From Thermogutta sp. (lineage in GTDB: Bacteria; Planctomycetota; Planctomycetia; Pirellulales; Thermoguttaceae), in the NCBI GenBank assembly GCA_012798155.1, contig JAAZNR010000572.1:1-9947 (forward strand): DNA of 9,947 nt. Reading direction: 5' to 3'. This document shows positions 1 through 5,727 of this stretch, piece by piece. The position numbers were made by a program, and so were the translations under genes. The notes under the pieces were generated by a model that was not told where the DNA came from, ran no database searches, and worked only from the letters and a program-made list of their open reading frames with translations. The stretch's first letter is position 1. Each line of letters starts with the position of its first letter.

Positions 1-1113
1 GAAAACGTGCAGGCCCTCATGCAGCGGCCGTTCCAAACGGAGAAGCTCTCCAGCCTGATCCGGACGCACGCGCCGCTGGAATACGAACTGGCCGAGTACA
101 TGCGCCGGCATCCCCACCGGGTCCTTGAGGGGCAAGGCCGAAGCTACGCCGCCTTTTCGCCACGTATGTTCGACATGATGGACGAGCTTGGCGTGGCCGC
201 CCGGCACGACGTCACGATCCTCTTGAGCGGCGAGACGGGTTGCGGGAAAACCAGCCTTGCCCGGGTCATCCATGACATGTCGGGGCGTTCCGCCGGTCGC
301 TGCCTGACGGTGGCCTGCGGCGCCTTGCCGCCCAATCTGATCGAAAGCGAGCTGTTCGGCCACGTCAAAGGGGCGTTCACCGGGGCGGACGGCGAGCGGC
401 AAGGGAAGTTCGCCGCCGCCCAGGACGGAACCCTGCTCCTGGACGAAATCGACGTACTGCCGCCCGACCAGCAAGCCAAACTCTTGCGAATCATCGAGAC
501 GGGCGAGTACGAACCGGTGGGAAGCAACGACACGCGGATTTCCACCGCCAGACTGATCGCCGCCACGAACACCGATCTGGAACAGCTCGTTCGAGAGGGC
601 AAGTTCCGCCGCGACCTGTACTATCGGCTGAACATTTTGAGTTTTCGCATCCCTCCGCTGCGGGAGCGCCCGCACGACGTCGAATACCTCGCCCTTCGCT
701 TCGCGCTCCAGCACTCCAAGGCTCTCAAAGTGCGTATCGAATCCATCGAGCCGAGGTTCACGGCGGCGTTGACGGCCTACTCTTGGCCCGGCAACGTCCG
801 CGAGCTGGAAAACGTGATGCGTCGGGCCGTCTTGTACTGTCGCGACGGGGTCTTGCGCCCCTGCGACCTGCCCAGCACCATCCGCGGCGCACTCGAGGAC
901 GAAGCTTTCCCGGCCTCAGAAATCGACTGGACGCCGGGAGGAACTCTGGCGGAACAACTGGAGGCCGCCGAGCGGCGGATTCTCGTCGAAACGCTCCGCC
1001 GCAACGGCTATCACCGCCAGGACACCGCACGGGAATTGGGCATCTCCCGCATCACGCTCTATCACAAGATGCGGAAGTACGGCCTGTTCGAGTGCATGGC
1101 GGAGACGGCCTGA
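1..1113 (+). CDS. NtrC-family sigma-54-dependent transcriptional activator (5' partial)
   Basis: This is an AAA+ activator that uses ATP hydrolysis to remodel sigma-54 RNA polymerase at -24/-12 promoters. The frame is open through base 1 with no convincing ribosome site at the in-frame GTG (7) or ATG (19), so I treat the 5' end as cut. Residues counted from the GTG: Walker A GETGCGKT (75-82), sigma-54 contact loop GAFTGA (122-127), Walker B LLLDEID (143-149), FRRDLYYRLN (200-209) with candidate arginine fingers, WPGNVRELEN (260-269), and a C-terminal Fis-type helix-turn-helix (about 312-359, with RQDTARELGISRITLYHKM). The first visible residues, MQRPFQTEKLSSLIR, resemble the last helix of a receiver domain (usual K-P-F, here R-P-F), so the full protein is probably a receiver-AAA-Fis response regulator. 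That part is inference. Residues 30-60 form a linker. It converges on the leftward gene beyond 1294. No target promoter was recognised. Confidence 0.93.
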   Translation, partial: ENVQALMQRPFQTEKLSSLIRTHAPLEYELAEYMRRHPHRVLEGQGRSYAAFSPRMFDMMDELGVAARHDVTILLSGETGCGKTSLARVIHDMSGRSAGRCLTVACGALPPNLIESELFGHVKGAFTGADGERQGKFAAAQDGTLLLDEIDVLPPDQQAKLLRIIETGEYEPVGSNDTRISTARLIAATNTDLEQLVREGKFRRDLYYRLNILSFRIPPLRERPHDVEYLALRFALQHSKALKVRIESIEPRFTAALTAYSWPGNVRELENVMRRAVLYCRDGVLRPCDLPSTIRGALEDEAFPASEIDWTPGGTLAEQLEAAERRILVETLRRNGYHRQDTARELGISRITLYHKMRKYGLFECMAETA

Positions 1114-1169
1114 GCCGGGGACGCGACCGGGCCGCTCCACCGTCGCCAACCAGCCCGCGACCGTCCCAC

Positions 1170-1214
1170 AAAAAAAGCCCGAGCGTCCCGTAACGCCATA
1201 CGGGACACTCGGGC
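1170..1214 (-). terminator. Intrinsic terminator of the leftward secreted-protein gene
   Basis: A 16-bp stem with one mismatch (1177-1192 with 1199-1214; left arm GCCCGAGCGTCCCGTA) closes a 6-nt loop. On the minus strand it is followed at once by seven T residues (complement of 1170-1176). The orientation of the T tract makes it a rho-independent terminator for the gene ending at 1294, about 80 nt upstream on that strand. There is no T tract on the plus-strand side, so it should not terminate the activator gene in the same canonical way, although the hairpin could still protect that mRNA 3' end. Confidence 0.93.
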
Positions 1215-1293
1215 AGATGGCTTGTCCGGAGTTACGTCCGCCGAAAAGGTTTCCGTGCGGCAAAAGGCCTTGGACGAATCGCCGCAATCGGGA

Positions 1294-3009
1294 TCACAAG
1301 TCGTTCGGCGAGAGTTCCCGGCCGGCTCCCGCCATGCCTTTCCGCACGGCTGCGGCGATCAATTTCATCACACCCTCGCCGATTTCGATCCGAGTTTGAG
1401 TACCGTTGGGGATCAGCTTGCCTTCGGCGCGGATCACGTCCCCGCCTTCGCCCATGGATTCCACCAAGGCCTGGATTTGGGCTTTCCCGGCTTCATCGCT
1501 CGACACCGCCTGAATGAACTCCATGAGCGGTTTCAGGGAAACGCTCAGGTGTGACGTGGATTCCACCGGTTTCCGCTCTTTCGATCCGTCGAGCGCGGCC
1601 TTGAGATCGCCGACCGCGTCGCTCCCTGCCGCGAAATAGATCGCATGTTCGCCCACGCCGATTACCACTTGCAGATCCTCGCCTTTCAGGAATTCGGCGA
1701 ACTCCGGCGCATCTTGGGCGATTTCCGCGTTCGGCGCTTGGAGCACGTGGAAACGAACGCCCGCATACGTTTCGGCATCCAATTTCACCAAATCGCCGAC
1801 TTCGGGATCCTCCTTCTTCGCCTCGTTGAACAGCTCCTTGAAGTAGCCCTCCAGGGAAGAGGGATCATCGAGCACCAGCCCGCCCACGATCGAGAGCGTC
1901 TCCCCGTTCAGGACCCCGGAGAGGGCGATATCCGCCCCCTGCTTTTCCATCGTGGCGGTCAATTGCGAAAAGAGCTGATCCATGATGTCCGTCACCAGTT
2001 TTTGTTCCTTGGCGCCGAGGTCGCCCTCCTTCTTCAGATTGGCGGCGATCAACTGCTTGTAATCTTCCAATTGTTGCTGCAACGACTGCACGGACTCGGC
2101 CGTGTACCTGGCCGTCGCCTGCACGACGAGCGTGTCATTCGGTCGTACGAAACCGGCCAGGGCGGTGGTCAGGTCCGTATTTGCCTGGAGCTGCCGCGCC
2201 ATCTTCGTGTCGGGCAGGACGGTCATTTGCACGTCCAGCGTCAAGCTGCCCGCCGAACCGTCCAAACTCGCTCCCACCGTGATCGCGTCGAGTTCGTTGA
2301 GGTCGTCTTGGATCTGAGCCAGCGACTGCGAAATCATCCGCTTTTGCAGTTCGAACTCCTCCAGCGTCTGTTCCGGGGCCTGTTGCATGCCCGGCTGCAT
2401 TCCCTGCTGGATCAGGGCCACGGCGAGCTGCCGGAACATGGGGGGGATGCGCTGAATGTGGACCTTGGCGGCCAAGTCGTAGCTGCCGGCCAATTCTTGC
2501 AGCACGGCCGGATCGGCCTGGACCCCCGCCAGCGACTCCTTGTTCATGCCCAGCACGACCCAACCGTTCTTCTCCACCGCGAACAATGTCTGCTGCGGCC
2601 CTTGCACGGTGTATACGTCACCCTGTTTCTCGGCCGTGACGCCGGCTTGCGACAGTAGCTTCAGCAAGTCGTCGAGATTGGTGACGGGCACCATTCCGTA
2701 AACGTAGAAGTCCATGCCGTCGGTTTGGACGAGGATGCCGGCGGGCCGCTTGGCGTCCAGGCCGGGAATGCCCTCGCCGCCGCCGGTCTGGGCGGCGATC
2801 ATGGCCTTCAACATTTCGCCCAGTTGGGGGTTGTCTGCAAGTTTCCCGACGTACTCGGCGTCCTCCAACAGCCGGTCCACGCCGCCGATCGCCACGGCAC
2901 CCACCGTCTGCATCGCGGTGTTTTGAGCCGTGGCAACGACGGGAAGACCCAACAGCGCGATCGCACCGCATACCGCGGCCGCGCACAACATACCCTTCAA
3001 TCGAGACAT
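1294..3009 (-). CDS. Large secreted protein of unknown function
   Basis: A 571-residue protein that I do not recognise. I chose the ATG at 3009 over the in-frame TTG at 3039 because an AAAGGA ribosome site lies about 7 nt upstream and because the protein then begins with a clean signal peptide: MSRLK, a hydrophobic stretch to about residue 26, then ATAQ, with cleavage near 28-30. No lipobox or further membrane segment is seen, so a soluble periplasmic or exported protein is likely. The mature part alternates short beta-like stretches (AGILVQTDGMDFYVYGMVPV, about 90-109; NGWVVLGMN, about 148-156) with acidic and Gln-rich helices. A Met/Gln-rich segment (about 200-214) precedes a helical, coiled-coil-like stretch (about 217-240), and another Gln-rich helix lies near 308-325. 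The layout suggests two related alpha/beta halves, which is inference. It is a single gene with its own terminator. No catalytic motif was found. Coding status is well supported; function is unknown. Confidence 0.88.
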   Translation of the reverse strand: MSRLKGMLCAAAVCGAIALLGLPVVATAQNTAMQTVGAVAIGGVDRLLEDAEYVGKLADNPQLGEMLKAMIAAQTGGGEGIPGLDAKRPAGILVQTDGMDFYVYGMVPVTNLDDLLKLLSQAGVTAEKQGDVYTVQGPQQTLFAVEKNGWVVLGMNKESLAGVQADPAVLQELAGSYDLAAKVHIQRIPPMFRQLAVALIQQGMQPGMQQAPEQTLEEFELQKRMISQSLAQIQDDLNELDAITVGASLDGSAGSLTLDVQMTVLPDTKMARQLQANTDLTTALAGFVRPNDTLVVQATARYTAESVQSLQQQLEDYKQLIAANLKKEGDLGAKEQKLVTDIMDQLFSQLTATMEKQGADIALSGVLNGETLSIVGGLVLDDPSSLEGYFKELFNEAKKEDPEVGDLVKLDAETYAGVRFHVLQAPNAEIAQDAPEFAEFLKGEDLQVVIGVGEHAIYFAAGSDAVGDLKAALDGSKERKPVESTSHLSVSLKPLMEFIQAVSSDEAGKAQIQALVESMGEGGDVIRAEGKLIPNGTQTRIEIGEGVMKLIAAAVRKGMAGAGRELSPNDL

Positions 3010-3316
3010 TGCGGTTTCCTTTCTACATCCTTTTGACAAAAAGCTACGGCCGCATGCCCCTCAGGACGCCAACAATACGCCCTCCGACGTAACGTCTACA
3101 CCTTTTGCCGCCGGACGGTTACCAGGCCCCGCCGGTCCAAAACCCGGACCAGCCCACGACATGGTAAACCAGCGTACGGTCCCCGCGATTCTCGGCCGGC
3201 CGCGATATATCCCGCGTGCAGCCTGCCGGAACCACTTGCCTCACGCGGAAAGCCGCCGGTTTTTCGAAAAAGCCGCGGCGATCTTGAGCCGATCCGAGAA
3301 AACACCCTGCAGGCGC

Positions 3317-3333
3317 AACAGCTTTGGATTATA
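3317..3333. repeat. 17-nt direct repeat, copy 1
   Basis: The sequence AACAGCTTTGGATTATA occurs here and again, exactly, at 3455-3471. On the minus strand it reads TATAATCC..., so it includes a -10-like box facing the secreted-protein gene, but no matching -35 hexamer is visible at the usual distance. Just beyond it lies TTATAATGCT (3336-3345), which matches the core of the 17-bp tandem repeats at 5336-5420. Confidence 0.7.
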
Positions 3334-3454
3334 GATTATAATGCTACCCCGCTCGCTCGCTAGTTCGGATTCTCAAGGCTTCTCGGATTCCGAGAGAGTT
3401 CTTTGCCGGAATACCGCGATTGACCATTGCCTGCCGAACCAGCGCTGTCGTAAT

Positions 3455-3471
3455 AACAGCTTTGGATTATA
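3455..3471. repeat. 17-nt direct repeat, copy 2
   Basis: Exact second copy of AACAGCTTTGGATTATA, 138 bp from the first. The sequences following the two copies are not alike, so this is not a simple tandem duplication. The repeats could instead flank a small insertion (3334-3454) or be dispersed repeat ends. Confidence 0.7.
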
Positions 3472-3568
3472 CGGCGCGTAGATTGCCGAGGCGACCGAGG
3501 GGGGCCGTTTTTGGGCCGGCGGCCCTTGCTCGGTTTCGCGCGACTCGCCCCTTTGTGCGATTTGCGCC

Positions 3569-5068
3569 TCAATTTCCCTCGTTGATCTCGACTTGCCTCA
3601 GGGGCGGCAGGTCGGCGGAAACAGGATCGAGAATGAGCAACCAATCGTTGCCCCTTCCTTTGCCGGGGGCGGAAAAAGGCATCGTGCGTTCCCATTTTCG
3701 ATCCCCGGCCGGTCGCACTTGTCCGTTGCGAGGGTCGAACCACCAGACTCGGATCTCGCGGCCGCCCGCCGGCTCCCACTGCACAGTCACCTCTCCACCA
3801 GTCGGCAGGTAGACGATGGCAAAAGAACCGTCCTCCGCGCGGGCCGCGCGGCGATGGTCGGCACCTTCCAATTCGCTACCGCGAATGAGCGACTGATCGG
3901 GAACGAGTTTGTGATACGGTCGTTGCGTAAGGATGGAACGCATCAGCCCCATTTGTTTGCTGCCGGGGTGGCGCAAGGCCTCTTTCCATGGCGTACGGGC
4001 ATGGGAAATCGGCTTGCGCGGCGGCTCGAACATCTGCCAAATGTTGTGATTGCCGTAGGTGTGCCCGCAGGCCCCGCTCAACATCGACCAATAAGCGGCC
4101 TGCCGCACGTCCCAGTCGTCGAACCAACCCGTGTCCCCTCGCCAATTGACGGGATGATCCTCGTAGCGAGGCTCGCCGTCGAGAACGGGCTTGATCGGCT
4201 GCAACTCGCGGAGGGCCAGGGTCGTGCGGAAATTGGGAATGTGAAACGCCCCGTGCCCCGACTGGAACATATGGAAGTCCAGCCAGTCGTCGGCGTGAAA
4301 CCATTGCGCGGAGTGGGAGCCGCCCTGCGGATGATAAGTCAGCAAGTGGCGCCCGCCGTCCCCCTCTCTCAGCCCCTCGGCCATGGCTCGGATGACGGCG
4401 AGGTGGCGCGGAGTCTCCGGGTTGCGATCGCCGCCCAGTATCCAAATGATGGGCTTGTCTCGGTAACGGGAACCCAACCATCGTCCGTACGTGCGAGCAT
4501 TTTCCGGGGTAAAGATCTCGGGCCCGACGCCCCATTTCTTATTCCACTTATCACCCCATGTGGGCAGCATCCCGATGAACAACCCCAGTTCCTCCGCCCG
4601 CTGGACGACCCAATCGACGTGGTCCCAGTAATCGTTCTCCGGGCCTTCCTTTACGGCGGGGCGAGTGGGATCATCTTCCAGGAGCGGGGTATGCCCATAG
4701 GCATTCGGCGTATGCAGGCCGTCCAACTCGGCCAAGGCCACGGCCTGAATTACCGTGAAGCCTTTCCCCGCGCGGTCGGCGAGATACATCTCGGCCTCTT
4801 CGCGGTTCAAACGATGGAAAAGCTCCCACGCCGTGTCACCCAGATAGAAAAACGGATGCCCCTCCGCGGTGATGAGATATCGGCCGTTGGGGCTGACGCG
4901 CAATTGGGGCCCGCCGCTCGAGGCAAGGGCCGAGCGGGTCACGCCGAATGCCGCGTGAACCGCGAGGATCACGGCGAGAAACCGCGGTCCCCATCGCCAT
5001 TTTCCCCGCCCACCGAATTTTCCCCGCTGACCGAAAACGCCTCCGCCCGTGTTCGATGTTGCCGACAT
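3569..5068 (-). CDS. Exported apiosidase-like glycoside hydrolase (DUF4038, GH140-related)
   Basis: A 499-residue secreted enzyme predicted to cleave glycosidic bonds in plant-type polysaccharide. DUF4038 TIM-barrel proteins include the GH140 endo-apiosidases that act on pectin side chains, but many members are uncharacterised. I chose the ATG at 5068 (GGAGGG about 6 nt upstream) over an upstream in-frame GTG at 5197. After a basic, Gly-rich N-region (RGKFGGRGKWRWG), a hydrophobic stretch (about 30-45) ends in SALAS, with cleavage near 49. The barrel spans about 55-390: FYLGDTAWELFHRLNREEA (74-92), FIGMLPTWGDKWN (164-176), WILGGDRNPE (209-218) and PVLDGEPRYE (294-303). By analogy with the family, D214 and E299 are candidate acid/base and nucleophile. 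The C-terminal about 95 residues (SFAIVYLPTGGEVTVQWE ... WWFDPRNGQ) match the putative collagen-binding beta-domain that often follows DUF4038. It diverges from the GH10 gene, consistent with a small glycan-degradation locus. Substrate is not determined. Confidence 0.93.
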   Translation of the reverse strand: MSATSNTGGGVFGQRGKFGGRGKWRWGPRFLAVILAVHAAFGVTRSALASSGGPQLRVSPNGRYLITAEGHPFFYLGDTAWELFHRLNREEAEMYLADRAGKGFTVIQAVALAELDGLHTPNAYGHTPLLEDDPTRPAVKEGPENDYWDHVDWVVQRAEELGLFIGMLPTWGDKWNKKWGVGPEIFTPENARTYGRWLGSRYRDKPIIWILGGDRNPETPRHLAVIRAMAEGLREGDGGRHLLTYHPQGGSHSAQWFHADDWLDFHMFQSGHGAFHIPNFRTTLALRELQPIKPVLDGEPRYEDHPVNWRGDTGWFDDWDVRQAAYWSMLSGACGHTYGNHNIWQMFEPPRKPISHARTPWKEALRHPGSKQMGLMRSILTQRPYHKLVPDQSLIRGSELEGADHRRAARAEDGSFAIVYLPTGGEVTVQWEPAGGREIRVWWFDPRNGQVRPAGDRKWERTMPFSAPGKGRGNDWLLILDPVSADLPPLRQVEINEGN

Positions 5069-5084
5069 GAACGCCCTCCCATTC

Positions 5085-5140
5085 CCCTTTTGCTCGTGCG
5101 CCCTCACTGCCGTTTGCCCTTTTACTGGTGCGCCCTCACT
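5085..5140. repeat. Imperfect 24-bp direct repeat upstream of the apiosidase-like gene
   Basis: Positions 5085-5108 and 5117-5140 are 24-nt copies with two mismatches (period 32; both end in GTGCGCCCTCACT). On the minus strand they form a duplicated AGTGAGGGCGCAC...AAAAGGG leader directly before the ribosome site and ATG of the apiosidase-like gene, so they lie in its 5' untranslated region or promoter. They could be operator half-sites or a replication-slippage duplication. Confidence 0.75.
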
Positions 5141-5335
5141 TCCGCGCGGAAACCCATTCAATACCGATTGGTACCGACACATACGCGGCGGCGGCACGCC
5201 CGTTTCGCCTCAGAACGCCAACGCGCCGTTTCGACGACCGGTCAGTCACCGCCGACGGATTCACCGATATGAAGAGCATTCTCCGATACCAAGAGCGAGT
5301 TTGCAACGCGGGTCAGCGGCACGCGCGAAAATGAC

Positions 5336-5420
5336 GCTCAGCACGTCATAAAGCTCAGCTTGTTATAATGCTCAGCACGTTATAATGCTCAGGACGTGAT
5401 GATGCTCAGGACGTTATAAC
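5336..5420. repeat. Tandem array of five 17-bp units
   Basis: Five contiguous 17-bp units begin at 5336, 5353, 5370, 5387 and 5404. The consensus is GCTCAGCACGTTATAAT. GCTCAG is invariant in all five. The following positions vary (CACGTCATAAA, CTTGTTATAAT, CACGTTATAAT, GACGTGATGAT, GACGTTATAAC). No spacers separate the units. The core GTTATAA(T/C) is near-palindromic and contains a TATAAT -10-like hexamer, but no -35 element is visible. The last unit overlaps the left inverted repeat of the adjacent element at TTATAAC. Confidence 0.92.
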
Positions 5421-5591
5421 TGGACTTTTGCAAAATGTGGTGACAAGTTCTCGTCCGCCTTGGAAGAGGGTTATGGTGAGGGCAATTAGCCGCGAAAACG
5501 GCTTGCCGTGATTGCCTAACTTCACCAAGCCCTCACCCGCTGCCCCTCTCCCAGAGGGAGAGGGGAGCAGTTTGCAAAAGTCCAGTTATAA
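5414..5591. mobile_element. MITE-like element with 21-bp perfect inverted ends
   Basis: Positions 5414-5434 (starting TTATAACTGGACTTTTGC) are an exact reverse complement of 5571-5591. The 178-bp unit carries no gene. The interior is strongly structured: GGTGAGGGC (5475-5483) pairs with GCCCTCACC (5529-5537), enclosing GGCAAT/ATTGCC and AGCCG/CGGCT stems, and a 10-bp hairpin CCCCTCTCCC-AGA-GGGAGAGGGG lies at 5543-5565. Because TTATAA is itself palindromic, it may be the outer end of the inverted repeat or a target-site duplication flanking a 15-bp inverted repeat starting CTGGAC. No transposase is in the window, so a non-autonomous element is inferred. A REP/BIME-like repeat is the alternative. 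Confidence 0.7.
5543..5565. repeat. Perfect 10-bp stem-loop (REP-like)
   Basis: A perfect 10-bp inverted repeat, CCCCTCTCCC and GGGAGAGGGG, encloses an AGA loop. It is preceded by a CCCTCACCC motif. I associate this arrangement with dispersed intergenic repeats in many bacterial genomes, though that is from memory and not checked here. It is not followed by a T tract on either strand, so it is not a canonical terminator. Confidence 0.85.
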
Positions 5592-5601
5592 GGAAAGAGG
5601 C

Positions 5602-5627
5602 AGCAGTTTGCGAAAGTCCAGTTATAA
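5602..5627. repeat. Extra direct copy of the element's right end
   Basis: Positions 5602-5627 repeat 5566-5591 (26 nt, AGCAGTTTGC[A/G]AAAGTCCAG then TTATAA) with one mismatch, at a 36-bp period. The copy ends in TTATAAT (5622-5628), giving a TATAAT hexamer about 100 bp before the GH10 start codon. It could be a slippage duplication, a nested or truncated element copy, or part of the GH10 promoter. Confidence 0.85.
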
Positions 5628-5727
5628 TAATGTCTCGCGACCGGTTCAAGGCGGACATCCGGGCGAGACTCCGAGCGAGACAACGTGCAACGTCCCTGAT
5701 CACCCTTCGATAGCGGGAGAAAGAGCC

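Larger units (their letters stand above)
3010..3568. other. Gene-free stretch with short repeats and palindromes
   Basis: No convincing gene lies here; the open frames have no ribosome site and no family-like protein. It holds the leader of the leftward secreted-protein gene (purine-rich ribosome site just upstream of 3009) and the 3' flank of the apiosidase-like gene, with no canonical terminator for the latter. Visible structures are a 12-bp palindrome TTTTTCGAAAAA (3260-3271), two exact 17-nt direct repeats (3317-3333 and 3455-3471), an AT-rich patch with TATAAT-like boxes (3328-3342), a small hairpin TCTCGG-ATT-CCGAGA (3381-3395) and a GC-rich 6-bp stem (3502-3507 with 3520-3525). Confidence 0.6.
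5069..5727. other. Repeat-rich divergent intergenic region
   Basis: This 659-bp region separates the divergent apiosidase-like and GH10 genes and must hold promoters for both. I could not place a promoter with confidence. It contains an imperfect 24-bp duplication (5085-5140), a 17-bp x 5 tandem array (5336-5420), a MITE-like inverted-repeat element (5414-5591) and an extra copy of its right end (5602-5627). Between 5141 and 5335 I see no feature beyond scattered short palindromes. Long open frames cross this region but have no ribosome sites, and their apparent protein repeats are produced by the DNA repeats. Confidence 0.75.

Noticed and set aside
1645..2658. Plus-strand open frame opposite the secreted-protein gene
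   Set aside because: It is His/Leu/Arg-rich with no ribosome site, and lies opposite a gene with a signal peptide and its own terminator.
3502..3525. Terminator of the apiosidase-like gene
   Set aside because: A GC-rich 6-bp stem exists, but on the minus strand it is not followed by a T tract.
5069..5197. GTG start at 5197 for the apiosidase-like protein
   Set aside because: It adds 43 residues before the signal peptide and has no ribosome site. The ATG at 5068 has GGAGGG at good spacing.
3593..5272. Long plus-strand open frame opposite the apiosidase-like gene
   Set aside because: High-GC antisense shadow. The minus-strand frame has clear family motifs and a signal peptide; this one has neither.
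5336..5420. Tandem repeats as a CRISPR array
   Set aside because: Units are 17 bp and contiguous, with no unique spacers and no cas genes nearby.
5512..5727. N-terminal extension of the GH10 protein through an open frame
   Set aside because: The SSL-x-KSSY protein repeat is made by the 36-bp DNA duplication in the inverted-repeat element. The signal peptide and ribosome site fit the ATG at 5728.
5069..5727. Sigma-54 promoter (GG-N10-GC) for the hydrolase genes
   Set aside because: A by-eye search found only poor matches with wrong spacing (for example an 11-nt gap), so no link to the activator gene can be claimed.
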